A DNA stretch of 64,000 bases from an uncultured Oscillospiraceae bacterium (GCA_949948775.1 CATLHC010000003.1:1-64000), one strand, 5' to 3'. Shown: positions 1 through 9,522, numbered from the stretch's first letter. Numbers and translations: made by a program. Notes: generated by a model not told the origin, from the sequence alone.

Positions 1-1
1 C

Positions 2-391
2 ATTACCCTGGCGCTGTACCCGGCGGCGTATATCACCCGGCTCACCCGGTCGTCCATGCTGGACGTGCTGGGTCAGGACTATATCCGCACCGCCCGAGCC
101 AAGGGCGTGTCCGGCTGGCGGGTCATCTTCGGCCACGCGCTGAAGAATTCGCTCATCCCGGTCATCACCTATGTGGGTCCCATGCTGGCCTATATCGTCA
201 CCGGTTCTCTGGTGGTGGAGCAGATCTTTGCCGTGCCCGGCATCGGCCGCTATTTCGTCAGCAGCATCACCGGGCGGGATTATCCCCTCATCATGGGCAC
301 CACCATTGTGTTGGCCGTGCTCATCGTGGTGATGAACCTGGTGAGCGATATCCTCTATAAAGTGGTCGATCCCAGGATCACGCTGGAATAA
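2..391 (+). CDS. Oligopeptide ABC transporter permease, DppB/OppB family (5' truncated)
   Basis: This is the C-terminal 129 residues of an inner-membrane permease; the start lies before the window. It shows the EAA loop of binding-protein-dependent permeases (about residues 19-60 of the fragment: TRSSMLDVLGQDYIRTARAKG) followed by two hydrophobic segments and the family ending (LYKVVDPRI). DppB/OppB proteins pair with a DppC/OppC partner to form the peptide channel. The next gene, 14 bp downstream, is that partner, and two ATPases and a lipoprotein follow in one operon. Family assignment is secure; the substrate (di- or oligopeptides, or nickel) is inferred from the neighbours. Confidence 0.9.
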   Translation: MTLALYPAAYITRLTRSSMLDVLGQDYIRTARAKGVSGWRVIFGHALKNSLIPVITYVGPMLAYIVTGSLVVEQIFAVPGIGRYFVSSITGRDYPLIMGTTIVLAVLIVVMNLVSDILYKVVDPRITLE

Positions 392-405
392 GGGGGAAGA
401 TCGAG

Positions 406-1464
406 ATGAAAAAGCCATTCAGCCTCCACGTAGATGTGGACGCCTTCCTGCCCGCCTCGGAGGAGGAGAAAGCGTATATGGTGCAGATGCGCCCGTCGTC
501 CACCTTCTTCAAGGACGGCGTGAAGCGCCTGCTGAAAAATAAGGTGGCCACGGTCAGCCTGCTGGCCATTCTCTTGATCACCCTGGCCTCCATCCTCCTG
601 CCCTTCTTCTGGCCCTATTCCTATGAGCAGCAGCTGGGTGTGGTCCCCGGCAAGCCGGTGGACTCCTCCTACAACAACCTGGCCCCCTTTGCCTACGGCA
701 AGACGGAGCAGGAGAGGATCGACGCAGGGGAAAAGGTGTTTCCCCACGTGTTCGGCACCGACTCGGCAGGCCGAGACTACTTCATCCGGGTGGTGTACGG
801 CACCCGAATCTCCCTGGCGGTGGGCTTCTTCGCCAGCATCATCGTGCTGGTCATCGGAATTTTGGTGGGTTCAGTGGCAGGCTACTGCGGCGGGAAGGTA
901 GACTTGATTATCATGCGCGTCGTGGACATCATCTACTCCCTGCCCGATATGTTGATGGTCATCCTGCTGGCCACCGTGCTGAAGGCGGCTCTGCCGGATA
1001 ATATCCTGGATGGGACGATTTTTGAAAAGATCGGCACCAACATCCTCAGCCTGTTCATCGTGTTTGCGCTGCTCTATTGGGTGTCCATGTCCCGGCTGAT
1101 CCGGGGCCAGATCCTCTCCCTGCGGGAGCAGGAGTATGTGCTGGCCGCCCAGGCCGCCGGGGCCAAGGGCAGCTGGGTGATTTCCAAGCACCTCATCCCC
1201 AACTGTATCAGCGTGGTCATCATCTCCACGGCGCTCCAGATCCCCAACGCCATCTTCACAGAGAGCTACCTGTCCTTTCTGGGCCTGGGCGTCAACGCCC
1301 CCATGCCGTCGCTGGGCTCCCTGGCCTCCGAGGCGCTCAACGGCATCACGTCCTACGCCTACCGGCTGGTGATCCCGGCCATTGTGATCTCGGTGATCGT
1401 GCTGTCCCTAAACCTCTTGGGCGACGGCCTGCGGGACGCCTTCGACCCCAAACTGAACGCTTAA
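406..1464 (+). CDS. Oligopeptide ABC transporter permease, DppC/OppC family
   Basis: A 352-residue membrane protein, somewhat longer than the usual 280-300 because of a cytoplasmic N-terminal extension before the first membrane segment (about residues 47-70) and a periplasmic loop rich in charged residues (about 75-118). It has the OppC N-terminal domain and the EAA loop near the C-terminal half (EQEYVLAAQAAGAKG, then HLIPN), and ends with GDGLRDAFDPKL, typical of the family. The start has a purine-rich ribosome site (GGGGGAAG). It should form a heterodimer with the permease encoded just upstream and be driven by the two ATPases downstream. Confidence 0.93.
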   Translation: MKKPFSLHVDVDAFLPASEEEKAYMVQMRPSSTFFKDGVKRLLKNKVATVSLLAILLITLASILLPFFWPYSYEQQLGVVPGKPVDSSYNNLAPFAYGKTEQERIDAGEKVFPHVFGTDSAGRDYFIRVVYGTRISLAVGFFASIIVLVIGILVGSVAGYCGGKVDLIIMRVVDIIYSLPDMLMVILLATVLKAALPDNILDGTIFEKIGTNILSLFIVFALLYWVSMSRLIRGQILSLREQEYVLAAQAAGAKGSWVISKHLIPNCISVVIISTALQIPNAIFTESYLSFLGLGVNAPMPSLGSLASEALNGITSYAYRLVIPAIVISVIVLSLNLLGDGLRDAFDPKLNA

Positions 1465-1482
1465 GGAAAGGAGCGTGCGACT

Positions 1483-2496
1483 ATGTCTCTGTTGGAAGTT
1501 AAGGACCTGCACACCTCCTTCTTTACCGACGCGGGCGAGGTGAAGGCGGTCAACGGCGTATCCTTTTTCCTGGACCGGGGGAAGGTGCTGGGCATCGTGG
1601 GCGAGTCCGGCTCGGGCAAGTCCGTCACCGCCTACTCCATCATGCAGATTCTGGCGGGCACCGGCAAAATCGTGTCCGGTTCCATCAAGCTGGACGGGCA
1701 GGAGCTGGTGGGCGCCGGGGAAAAGGTGATGAAGACCGTCCGAGGCAACAGAATCTCCATCATCTTCCAGGACCCCATGACCTCCCTCAACCCCACCTAC
1801 ACCATCGGCAAGCAGCTGATGGAGGCCATCCTGCTCCACACCAACCGGAACAAAAAGGAGGCCTGGGACCGAGCGGTGGAGATGCTCCGCCTGGTGAACG
1901 TCAACGAGCCGGAGAAGCGGATGAAGCAGTATCCCTTCGAGTTCTCCGGCGGCATGCGCCAGCGGGTGATGATCGCCATGGCCCTGGCCTGCGAGCCGGA
2001 CATTCTCATCGCCGACGAGCCCACCACCGCCCTGGACGTGACCATCCAGGCCCAGATTCTGGAGCTGATGGGCACACTGCAAAAGGAGCTGGGCATGGCC
2101 ATCATCATGATCACCCACGATCTGGGCGTGGTGGCCCAGATGTGCGACGAGGTCATCGTCATGTACGCCGGTTCCATCTGCGAGCAGGGCACCGCCGACG
2201 AGATCTTCTACAACCCCTGCCACGAGTACACCAAGGGCCTGATGCGCTCCATCCCCACCGCCAACACGGCGGGGAAGAAGCTCCAGCCCATCACCGGCAC
2301 CCCCATCGACCTGCTGAACATGCCGGAGGGCTGCCCCTTCGCCCCCCGGTGCGACGCGGCCATGAAGATCTGTATCAAGCAGCGCTGTGAGAATATGCAG
2401 CTCAACGACGACCACCGCGCCGCCTGCTGGATGAACGTGAAGCGGGGCGTGGAGGACGGCTCCATCACGCTGGAAGGGGGGGCGGACCATGAGTGA
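1483..2496 (+). CDS. Oligopeptide ABC transporter ATP-binding protein, DppD/OppD family
   Basis: A 337-residue cytoplasmic ATPase. Walker A is GESGSGKS (about residues 41-48), the ABC signature is SGGMRQR, Walker B is ILIADEPTTALD, followed by a switch histidine (ITHDLG). The C-terminal oligopeptide-transporter domain carries the cysteine-containing GCPFAPRC segment. OppD and OppF act as an unlike pair of nucleotide-binding subunits, and the OppF-like gene overlaps this one by 8 bp. A good AAAGGAG ribosome site precedes the ATG. Confidence 0.95.
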   Translation: MSLLEVKDLHTSFFTDAGEVKAVNGVSFFLDRGKVLGIVGESGSGKSVTAYSIMQILAGTGKIVSGSIKLDGQELVGAGEKVMKTVRGNRISIIFQDPMTSLNPTYTIGKQLMEAILLHTNRNKKEAWDRAVEMLRLVNVNEPEKRMKQYPFEFSGGMRQRVMIAMALACEPDILIADEPTTALDVTIQAQILELMGTLQKELGMAIIMITHDLGVVAQMCDEVIVMYAGSICEQGTADEIFYNPCHEYTKGLMRSIPTANTAGKKLQPITGTPIDLLNMPEGCPFAPRCDAAMKICIKQRCENMQLNDDHRAACWMNVKRGVEDGSITLEGGADHE

Positions 2497-3475
2497 GCAG
2501 GGAAACCGGCCCTTGATTGAGGTCAAGAACCTGAAGGAGTACTTCAACATCAACATGGGGATGTTCCGAACCAAGCCGCTGAAGGCGGTGGACGACGTGT
2601 CCTTCTCCATCAACAAGGGGGAGACCCTGGGCCTGGTGGGGGAGTCGGGCTGCGGCAAGACCACCGTGGGCCGAACCATCCTCCACCTCTACAAGCCCAC
2701 CGGCGGGGAGGTCTGGTACGACGGGAAAAAGCTGGAGACCCGCGCGGACATCCAGGAGTTCCGTAAGAAGGCCACCATGGTGTTTCAGGATCCCTACTCC
2801 TCCCTAAATCCCCGCATGACGGTGTCCGACATCATCGGTGAGCCGCTGGACATCCACAATCTGTACTCCACCAAGCAGGAGCGGATGGACCGCATCCTGG
2901 AGCTGATGGGCCATGTGGGCCTGAACAGCGAGCACGCCTCCCGCTACGCCCACGAGTTCTCCGGCGGCCAGCGACAGCGCATCGGCATCGCCCGCTCACT
3001 GGCGGTGAACCCGGACTTCATCGTGTGCGACGAGCCGGTGTCCGCCCTGGACGTGTCCATTCAGGCCCAGGTCATCAATATGTTCGACGAGCTTCAGGAT
3101 AAGCTGGGGCTGACCTATCTATTCATCGCCCACGACCTGCTGGTGGTGCGCCACATCAGCGACCGCATCGCCGTGATGTACCTGGGCAAGATGGTGGAGC
3201 TGGCGGACGCGGCGGAGATCTATGACCGGCCGCTGCACCCCTACTCCAAGTCCCTGCTGTCCGCCGTGCCGGTGCCCGACCCCAAGGCGGCCCGGGCCAA
3301 TCAGCGCATCGTCCTCACCGGCGACATCCCCAGCCCCCTCAACGCCCCCTCCGGCTGTCCTTTCCGCACCCGCTGCCGGTATGCCACCGAACAGTGCGCC
3401 GCGGAGATACCTGAATTCAAGGAGGTGGAGAAAGGCCACTTTGTGGCCTGCCACCGGACGGCTGAGGTGAATTGA
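2489..3475 (+). CDS. Oligopeptide ABC transporter ATP-binding protein, DppF/OppF family
   Basis: A 328-residue ABC ATPase and partner of the preceding gene, which it overlaps by 8 bp, so translation is probably coupled. It has Walker A GESGCGKT, signature SGGQRQR, Walker B FIVCDEPVSALD, IAHDLLV at the switch histidine, and the C-terminal oligo_HPY region with GCPFRTRC. The dipeptide/oligopeptide subfamily is clear; the exact peptide length accepted cannot be read from the ATPase. Confidence 0.95.
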   Translation: MSEQGNRPLIEVKNLKEYFNINMGMFRTKPLKAVDDVSFSINKGETLGLVGESGCGKTTVGRTILHLYKPTGGEVWYDGKKLETRADIQEFRKKATMVFQDPYSSLNPRMTVSDIIGEPLDIHNLYSTKQERMDRILELMGHVGLNSEHASRYAHEFSGGQRQRIGIARSLAVNPDFIVCDEPVSALDVSIQAQVINMFDELQDKLGLTYLFIAHDLLVVRHISDRIAVMYLGKMVELADAAEIYDRPLHPYSKSLLSAVPVPDPKAARANQRIVLTGDIPSPLNAPSGCPFRTRCRYATEQCAAEIPEFKEVEKGHFVACHRTAEVN

Positions 3476-3486
3476 TCTGTTTCATC

Positions 3487-3524
3487 ATACGCGGCGGGGG
3501 AACACCCCCGGCAGGCGCGTATTT
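3487..3524 (+). other. Intercistronic hairpin before the binding-protein gene
   Basis: An outer stem (ATACGCG with CGCGTAT) encloses a GGGGG/CCCCC stem and is followed by a short TTTT. It sits between the ATPase gene and the lipoprotein gene. It could be a leaky terminator or an RNA-processing or stabilising element; the short T run argues against full termination. Confidence 0.5.
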
Positions 3525-3566
3525 TGAAAAATAGCCCTAAAATGAAATAAGGAAGGAAGAAAGTAA

Positions 3567-5429
3567 ATGAAAAAGTTTCTGTCTCTGCTCCTGGCCTCCG
3601 CCATGGTGCTGAGCCTGGCCGCCTGTAGCAGCGGTCAGACCAACGAGAGCGCGGCACCCGGTGAGAGCGGCGCGCCCGCCGGCAGCTCCATCGCCGTGTG
3701 CATCGCCTCCGAGCCCGACACCATCGACCCCGCCCTGAACTCCGCCGTGGACGGCGCCACCCTGGTGTCCCACCTGTTCTCCGGCCTGGCCAAGTGGGCC
3801 CAGGACGACAGCGGCAAGCTGATCATCGTGCCTGACGCCGCCACCGAGCTGCCCGAGGGCGTGGTCAATGCCGACGGCACCGTCACCTACACCTACACCC
3901 TGAAGGACAAAGTGACCTGGTCCGATGGCAAGCCTGTCACCGCCGGGGACTTCGTGTTTGCCTGGAACCGCGCCGCTGGCACGGAGCTGGCCGCCGACTA
4001 TGGCTATATGTTCGAGGTGGTGGACGGCTACGCCGACATTTGGGAGATGGTGAAGGACGAGCAGGGCAACGATACGGATGAGTATGCCAATCCCGACGCC
4101 ACCCTGAACGTCAAGGCTGTGGACGATAAGACCCTGGAGGTCACCCTGGCCAACGCCGTGGCCTACTGGGACGAGCTGCTGGCCTTCCCCACCTACTTCC
4201 CCGTGCGTGAGGACGTGGTGTCCAACGAGGCCTGGGCCACCGAGCCCTCCACCTACGTGTCCAACGGCGCCTACACCATGACCGGCTGGGACCACAACAG
4301 CGTCATCACCCTGGAGAAGAATAAGCACTTCCATGACGCCGATGAGATTCTCATGGACAAGATCGAGTTCTACCTGTCCGACGACTCCAACAACATGCTC
4401 ACCAACTTCCAGAACGGCAGCTGGTTGCTCATCGACGACGTGCCCACCAACGAGATCGCCAACCTGAAGGCCAACGACCCTGATCAGTTTGTGGTGGCCG
4501 GCCAGATCGGCACCTACTACGCATGCTGGAACGTGAACGAGGAGCTCCTGCCCGCCTCCAGCACCCTCACCGGCGTGGAGGCCGAGAAGGCCAGGGCCGA
4601 GATCCGCAAGGCCCTAGCCCTGCTGCTGGACCGCAACTACCTGGTGGAGAACGTCACCCAGGCCGGCCAGCTGCCCGCCTCCTCCTTTGTGGCCATGGGC
4701 ATGACCGAGCCCGACGGCACGCAGTTCTACCAGAACACCGGCGTCAGCGATGACTTCGACGGCTACTATGACGTGAGTAAGGATGCCCTGGAGTCCAACT
4801 TTGCCTCCGCCGTGGAGACCCTGAAGAAATACTACACCTATGACGAGGCCAGCGGCAAGTTTACCGACTTCCCCAGCATCTCCTACCTGTATAACACCAA
4901 CGACTCCCATAAGGCCATCGGCGAATACCTGCAGGCGGCGTTCGCGGCCGTGGGCATCAACATGGGCCTGGAGAACCAGGAGTGGAACACCTTCCTGAAC
5001 ACCCGTAAGAACGGCGATTACGCCATGGCCCGCAACGGCTGGCTGGCCGACTACAACGACCCCATCTGCTTCCTGGATATGTGGACCTCCGGCTCCGGCA
5101 ACAACGACATCCAGTACGGCAAGGGCGCCCACAAGGACCTGGCCATGTACAACCTGGACCTGACCGGCCTGGGCTATGACGACATCAAGGTGGAGAACGG
5201 CACCTGGGCCCAGACCTACGACGTGCTCATTTCCACCATCAAGAGCTGCACCGACAACGAGAAGCGCTATCAGCTGATGCACATGGCTGAGGACATGCTC
5301 ATGGACACCGGCTGCATCGTCCCCCTGTATTTCTACACCGACATCTATATGCTCAACAAGAACGTGGACGGCTTCTTCTCCAATCCCCTGGGCTACAAGT
5401 ACTTCATGTACTGCACCGTCAACGGCTGA
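3567..5429 (+). CDS. Peptide ABC transporter substrate-binding lipoprotein (SBP family 5)
   Basis: A 620-residue exported lipoprotein. The N-terminus is a short basic segment, a hydrophobic core and the lipobox LAAC (Cys about residue 19), then a Ser/Gly/Ala-rich linker. The body shows family-5 features: EPDTIDPALN near the start of the mature protein, KDKVTWSDGKPVTAGDFVFAW, and SNGAYTMTGW. This is the OppA-type receptor that captures peptides outside the membrane for the upstream permease/ATPase set. The ribosome site GGAAGGAAG precedes the ATG, and a strong terminator follows. OppA/DppA class is secure; ligand unknown. Confidence 0.94.
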   Translation: MKKFLSLLLASAMVLSLAACSSGQTNESAAPGESGAPAGSSIAVCIASEPDTIDPALNSAVDGATLVSHLFSGLAKWAQDDSGKLIIVPDAATELPEGVVNADGTVTYTYTLKDKVTWSDGKPVTAGDFVFAWNRAAGTELAADYGYMFEVVDGYADIWEMVKDEQGNDTDEYANPDATLNVKAVDDKTLEVTLANAVAYWDELLAFPTYFPVREDVVSNEAWATEPSTYVSNGAYTMTGWDHNSVITLEKNKHFHDADEILMDKIEFYLSDDSNNMLTNFQNGSWLLIDDVPTNEIANLKANDPDQFVVAGQIGTYYACWNVNEELLPASSTLTGVEAEKARAEIRKALALLLDRNYLVENVTQAGQLPASSFVAMGMTEPDGTQFYQNTGVSDDFDGYYDVSKDALESNFASAVETLKKYYTYDEASGKFTDFPSISYLYNTNDSHKAIGEYLQAAFAAVGINMGLENQEWNTFLNTRKNGDYAMARNGWLADYNDPICFLDMWTSGSGNNDIQYGKGAHKDLAMYNLDLTGLGYDDIKVENGTWAQTYDVLISTIKSCTDNEKRYQLMHMAEDMLMDTGCIVPLYFYTDIYMLNKNVDGFFSNPLGYKYFMYCTVNG

Positions 5430-5457
5430 GAGGCGGTCTGAACACAAGACGAACGGA

Positions 5458-5491
5458 GCGCGCGGCGGGCATCCCGCCGCGCGCCTTTTTT
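5458..5491 (+). terminator. Intrinsic terminator of the first peptide operon
   Basis: A perfect 12-bp GC stem (GCGCGCGGCGGG / CCCGCCGCGCGC) with a 3-nt loop is followed by six Ts. Confidence 0.92.
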
Positions 5492-5614
5492 GGGGGCTGT
5501 AGATAGCGCCCATTAAATTGGAGAGAACCGGATTGGATTTATGCAAAATGCCGATTGCAATTCCGCCGCCGCTTTGATACCATAAAAATCTAAAGTGTGA
5601 CAAAATATAAAAAA

Positions 5615-5884
5615 CGCGATGACGGGAAGAGTAGGCCCGCGCCCCGCTTTTCAGAGAGCCCCCACGGTGAGAACGGGCAGGCGGAACGAGCTGAACATGG
5701 TCCCTGAGGGTCGCGGGTGAGCCCCGGCGGGTGAGCCTGCGGCGGGTCCGCCCGTTACAGCGGCAGCCGGTGGGCGATGTTTTGCGCCCGGCCGGAAGAG
5801 GCGGGCGCTTCGCGCCCGTGAAACAAGGTGGTACCGCGTGGATGCACGCCCTTGCGCAGCTTGCGCTGTGCGAGGGCGTTTTTT
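5615..5884 (+). promoter_or_regulatory. T-box riboswitch leader, probably tRNA-Met responsive
   Basis: All landmarks of a T-box are present. The base of Stem I (CGCGA with TCGCG at 5711-5715) is followed by the specifier-loop strand GACGGGAAGAGTA (AGTA at 5630-5633), an AGAGAG bulge near 5653, and the opposite specifier strand GAACATGG (5693-5700). The T-box itself, AAGGTGGTACCGCG (5825-5838), forms an antiterminator with the CACG and CCTT that follow. The terminator at 5846-5884 competes for the same bases. In the bulge TGGT, the last T would pair with a discriminator A73. Of the possible specifiers, AUG (5697-5699, Met, A73) fits, whereas CAU (His, normally C73) and GGU (Gly, normally U73) do not. 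The identity of the element is seen directly; the Met assignment is inference. Confidence 0.9.
5846..5884 (+). terminator. Regulated terminator of the T-box leader
   Basis: A 15-bp stem with two G-U pairs (ACGCCCTTGCGCAGC against GCTGTGCGAGGGCGT), loop TTGC and a run of six Ts. Its 5' arm overlaps the antiterminator strand, so uncharged tRNA should switch it off. Confidence 0.9.
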
Positions 5885-5945
5885 GCGCGCTCCATATACT
5901 ATCGGTCCCCGGCCCGCGCCGGGACGAGAAAAGAGGTCCATGGAA

Positions 5946-7613
5946 ATGAAAAAGAAAGCCCATTTGTTCCGTTCCCTGACGGCGGCCTTGGCCCTGAGCC
6001 TGATTCTGGTGGGCTGCGGCGGCAACCCCGGCCCTGCCGCCGACGGCTCCGCCGCCCCCGGTGCCTCCGCCGAGCCCGGCCAGTCCGCCGCCGTCGGAGC
6101 CGAAGGCCCCAAGGTGTTCCGCTTCGGCCAGGCCCCCTATGGCGACACCCTAGACATGCAGATCAGCACCGGCAGCCTGTCCGCCTCCATCGCCGACGAG
6201 ATCACCGAGAGCCTGCTGCGCTTTGACGACGACAACAACGAGGAGCCGGTGCTCATCACCGACTTCCCCACCGTCAGCGAGGACGGCACCGTGTATTCCT
6301 TCGAGCTGAAGCAGGGGGTGAAATTCACCAACGGCACCGAGCTCACCGCCAAGGACGTGAAATTCACCTTTGAGCGGATGTTCACCCCCGCCACCGGCGC
6401 CAAGAGCTTCAGCTACTTCAGCATGATCGTGGGCGCCAAAGATATGCTGGACGGCAAGGCCACTGAGCTGGCCGGAATCGAGATCCAGGACGACTACCAC
6501 TTCACCATCACCCTGGAGTACCCCTTCGCCCCCTTCGTGAAGAACCTGGGCACCAGCTACGCCGACATCTTCCCCATGGACGCCTGCACCGAGGCAGGGG
6601 CCGACTGGGGCATTGACGACAACCTCATCGGCACCGGCCCCTATAAGTTCCAGTCCAACGACCCCAACACCGAGGCGGTGCTGGTGAAGAACGAGGACTA
6701 CCACGGCGGCGAGGTGAAGCTGGACGAGATCCACGTGATCTACTACAGCGACACCACCACCAAGCTGCTGGCCTATGAGAACGGCGACATCGACGCCTGC
6801 GACCTGATCTCCACCCAGCTGGGCCAGTATAAGGACACCTACGGCGACCAGATCACCGCCTACCACCCCCTGGGCACCTGCTTCCTCAGCCTGAACCTGG
6901 ACGTGGACGCCCTGAAGGACGTGAAGGTGCGCCAGGCCATCTCCCTGGCCATCAACCGGGAGGAGCTGGTGCAGTACACCCTGGATGGCGCGGGCATCCC
7001 CGCCACCACCTATCTGAACCCCGCCATCCCCGGCCACGACGACTCCCTCCCCGTCTATGAGTACAACGTGGACAAGGCCAAACAGCTGCTGGCCGAGGCG
7101 GGCTACCCCGACGGGCTGACCATCGACGGCGGCAAGGTCCGCCAGCAGGAGGAGACCCTGGCCACCGCCATCCAGGGCTATCTGGCCGAGGCGGGCATCA
7201 ACTACGTCTTTGATGTGGTGGACGCCGCTACCTGGTCCAGCGAGCGCTCCAGCGGCAAGCTGGCCACCACCTTCATCACCTGGAACGCTCTGTACGCCGA
7301 CGCCGATTTCCAGGTCTACAACTACTTCTACAGCGCCAACAGCGGCCGCCAGAGCGTGAACTACAGCAACCCCGCCTTCGACAAGCTGATGGACGACGCC
7401 CGCTCCGACACCGATGAGGCCCACCGGGCCGAGCTGTATCAGCAGGCGGACCAGATCCTCTCCCACGAGGACATGGCCTGCATCCCCCTGTACTATCCCC
7501 AGTCTCAGTTCTTGGCCAAGCCCTACGTCAAGGATATGAAGGTGGGCAACCTGATCTACCACCTGTGGAACATCGACATCGACCTGGACGCCCAGGCGGC
7601 CTTCAACGGCTGA
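5946..7613 (+). CDS. Peptide ABC transporter substrate-binding lipoprotein, T-box controlled
   Basis: A 555-residue family-5 binding protein. The signal peptide ends in the lipobox LVGC (Cys about residue 23), followed by a low-complexity Gly/Ala/Pro/Ser linker of about 35 residues. Core features are DTLDMQISTGS, ELKQGVKFTNGTELTAKDVKFTFERM and GTGPYKF. The ATG at 5946 was chosen because the GAGG site lies 9 nt away; the ATG at 5940 is only 3 nt from it. It is the first gene of a second full transporter operon behind the T-box, so its synthesis should rise when one charged tRNA falls. It differs clearly from the lipoprotein at 3567, so ligand preference may differ. Confidence 0.93.
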   Translation: MKKKAHLFRSLTAALALSLILVGCGGNPGPAADGSAAPGASAEPGQSAAVGAEGPKVFRFGQAPYGDTLDMQISTGSLSASIADEITESLLRFDDDNNEEPVLITDFPTVSEDGTVYSFELKQGVKFTNGTELTAKDVKFTFERMFTPATGAKSFSYFSMIVGAKDMLDGKATELAGIEIQDDYHFTITLEYPFAPFVKNLGTSYADIFPMDACTEAGADWGIDDNLIGTGPYKFQSNDPNTEAVLVKNEDYHGGEVKLDEIHVIYYSDTTTKLLAYENGDIDACDLISTQLGQYKDTYGDQITAYHPLGTCFLSLNLDVDALKDVKVRQAISLAINREELVQYTLDGAGIPATTYLNPAIPGHDDSLPVYEYNVDKAKQLLAEAGYPDGLTIDGGKVRQQEETLATAIQGYLAEAGINYVFDVVDAATWSSERSSGKLATTFITWNALYADADFQVYNYFYSANSGRQSVNYSNPAFDKLMDDARSDTDEAHRAELYQQADQILSHEDMACIPLYYPQSQFLAKPYVKDMKVGNLIYHLWNIDIDLDAQAAFNG

Positions 7614-7633
7614 CAAGGGCACCCCACAGACAC

Positions 7634-7661
7634 GGCGGCCTGAGAGACTTCTCAGGCCGCC
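7634..7661 (+). other. Perfect hairpin between binding protein and permease genes
   Basis: A 12-bp perfect inverted repeat (GGCGGCCTGAGA / TCTCAGGCCGCC) with loop GACT and no T run. Such stems after binding-protein genes commonly protect the upstream message and lower permease expression. That role is inferred here. Confidence 0.7.
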
Positions 7662-7705
7662 GCGGAAATAGACGCAAACACAGCGAGAAAGGGAGCGGTG
7701 CTTCC

Positions 7706-8638
7706 ATGAGACGATACCTGGTCAAACGGGTGCTGCTGGCGCTGGGGATTTTGTTCTCCATCTCCCTCATCACCTTTTTTATCTTGAACATCATGCCCGG
7801 CGACGCGGTGGCCCTCATGCTGGGCGACACCGCCGACCCCAACACCATCGAGACCGTCCGCCACAACCTGGGCATGGACCGGCCCATGTGGGAGCAGTAT
7901 GTCGACTGGATCGTCGGCGTGTTCACCGGCGATCTAGGCACCAGCTACTTCCAGCGCAAGGCGGTGTCCGACCTGCTGCTCACCGCTTTCGGCTATACCG
8001 CAAGGTTGGCGGCGGTGTCCTACGTCATCGCCCTGGCGGTGGGGCTGGTGGCGGGCATCGTGTCCGCCCTGAACCGGGGCACCATCCTGGACCGGGGTCT
8101 CATGACCCTCACTGTGGTGGGGATCAGCGCCCCCAGCTTCTGGGTGGCCATCATCCTCCAGATTTTCATCGGCCTGCGGTTCAAAGCCATCCCCATCAGC
8201 GGGTTGGACACCCCCATCTCCTACCTGCTGCCCTGCATCTCCCTGGGTCTGCGGTACGCCGCCTCCATCGCCCGCATCACCCGCACCAGCATGCTGGAGG
8301 TCATGGGCCAGGACTTCATCCGCACCGCCCGGGCCAAGGGGCTGTCCCCTTGGCGCACGGTGATGGTGCATATGTTCCGCAACGCCCTGGTGCCCATCAT
8401 CACCGTCATCGGCGCCGACATTGGCACCCTGTTCGCCGGGAGCATGCTCACCGAGTCGGTGTTCAACATCCAGGGCGTGGGCAAGCTGCTGGTGGACAAC
8501 ATCACCAAGCGGGATATCCCGGTGGTCCAGGGCTGCGTCATCTGTGTGGCCATCATCTGCGTGGTGGTTTACCTGGCGGTGGACCTGCTGTACGCCGTGG
8601 TGGACCCCAACATCCGTCTGGGAGGTGAGGAAGCGTGA
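7706..8638 (+). CDS. Peptide ABC transporter permease, DppB/OppB family
   Basis: A 310-residue integral membrane protein starting MRRYLVKRVLLALGILF, the family's typical first segment. LNIMPGDAV is the conserved loop after it, and the EAA region (TRTSMLEVMGQDFIRTARAKG) and the C-terminal YAVVDPNIRLG match DppB. ATG 7706 is used because GGGAG lies 10 nt upstream and homology begins here. It forms the channel with the next gene, which it overlaps by 4 bp. Confidence 0.94.
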   Translation: MRRYLVKRVLLALGILFSISLITFFILNIMPGDAVALMLGDTADPNTIETVRHNLGMDRPMWEQYVDWIVGVFTGDLGTSYFQRKAVSDLLLTAFGYTARLAAVSYVIALAVGLVAGIVSALNRGTILDRGLMTLTVVGISAPSFWVAIILQIFIGLRFKAIPISGLDTPISYLLPCISLGLRYAASIARITRTSMLEVMGQDFIRTARAKGLSPWRTVMVHMFRNALVPIITVIGADIGTLFAGSMLTESVFNIQGVGKLLVDNITKRDIPVVQGCVICVAIICVVVYLAVDLLYAVVDPNIRLGGEEA

Positions 8639-9513
8639 AACGAAAGAGAGAGCCCTCCCCCGTGCTCACCTACCGGGGCTATTACCGGGAGAGCTGGGAG
8701 CTGCTGAAGCGGGACCCGCTGGCCATGGTCAGCTTGGTCATCGTGATCTTCCTGGTGATCATCGCCGTGTTCGCGCCCCTCATCGCCCCCTATGATCCGG
8801 ACAAGCAGGTGCTGAGCCAGAAGCTCATGGACCCCTGTCTGGAGCACTGGTTCGGCTGTGATAAGCATGGCCGGGATATCCTGTCCCGGTGCATCTACGG
8901 CTGCCGGGTGAGCTTGAGCGTGGGCCTGGTGAGCCAGATCATCGCCACCGTCATCGGCTACTTTATGGGTGTGTGCGCCGGCTACTTCGGCGGTAAGGCG
9001 GACGCCGTCATCTCCTTTCTCATCCAGGTGTTTTCCAGCCTGCCCGACCTGCTGCTGGCCATGGCCCTCATGTTCGCCCTGGGCAGCGGCCTGGTGAACC
9101 TGTATATCTCGCTGGGGGTGCTGGCCTGGGCCCGCACCGCCCGGCTCATCCGGGGCACCGTGCTCCAATTGAAGGAAAAGGAATACGTCAAGTCCTGCAA
9201 GGTGGACGGGGGGAGCGACCTGCGCGTCATCCTGCGCCACCTGCTGCCCAACTGCATCCCCACCCTCATCATCACCGTCACCATGGGCATCCCCTCCGCC
9301 ATTCTGTCCGAGGCCAGCCTCAGCTTTTTGGGCCTGGGCGTGCGCAGCCCCATGGCCAGCTGGGGGTCCATGATCGCGGAATCCCAGGAGTTTTTCCGCT
9401 CCAAGGCGTTTTACAGCCTGTTCCCCGGCCTGTGCATCATCGTGGCCGTCATCGCCTTCAACACCCTGGGGGACGGCCTGCGGGACGCCCTGGACCCCAA
9501 ATTGAGAAAGTGA
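8635..9513 (+). CDS. Peptide ABC transporter permease, DppC/OppC family
   Basis: A 292-residue permease starting with GTG inside a GTGA overlap with the previous stop, so translation is coupled. The first membrane segment is near residues 25-50, followed by APYDPDKQVLSQ and FGCDKHGRDILSR, the OppC_N signature. The EAA loop is KEKEYVKSCKVDGGSD, and the end is GDGLRDALDPKLRK. It works with the DppB partner upstream. Confidence 0.94.
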   Translation: MKRKREPSPVLTYRGYYRESWELLKRDPLAMVSLVIVIFLVIIAVFAPLIAPYDPDKQVLSQKLMDPCLEHWFGCDKHGRDILSRCIYGCRVSLSVGLVSQIIATVIGYFMGVCAGYFGGKADAVISFLIQVFSSLPDLLLAMALMFALGSGLVNLYISLGVLAWARTARLIRGTVLQLKEKEYVKSCKVDGGSDLRVILRHLLPNCIPTLIITVTMGIPSAILSEASLSFLGLGVRSPMASWGSMIAESQEFFRSKAFYSLFPGLCIIVAVIAFNTLGDGLRDALDPKLRK

Positions 9514-9522
9514 GGGAGAGAG

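Noticed and set aside
5828-6226. Plus-strand Arg-rich frame over the T-box terminator and lipoprotein start
   Set aside because: It reads a different frame across the terminator and the signal peptide region; the lipoprotein frame has the clear homology.
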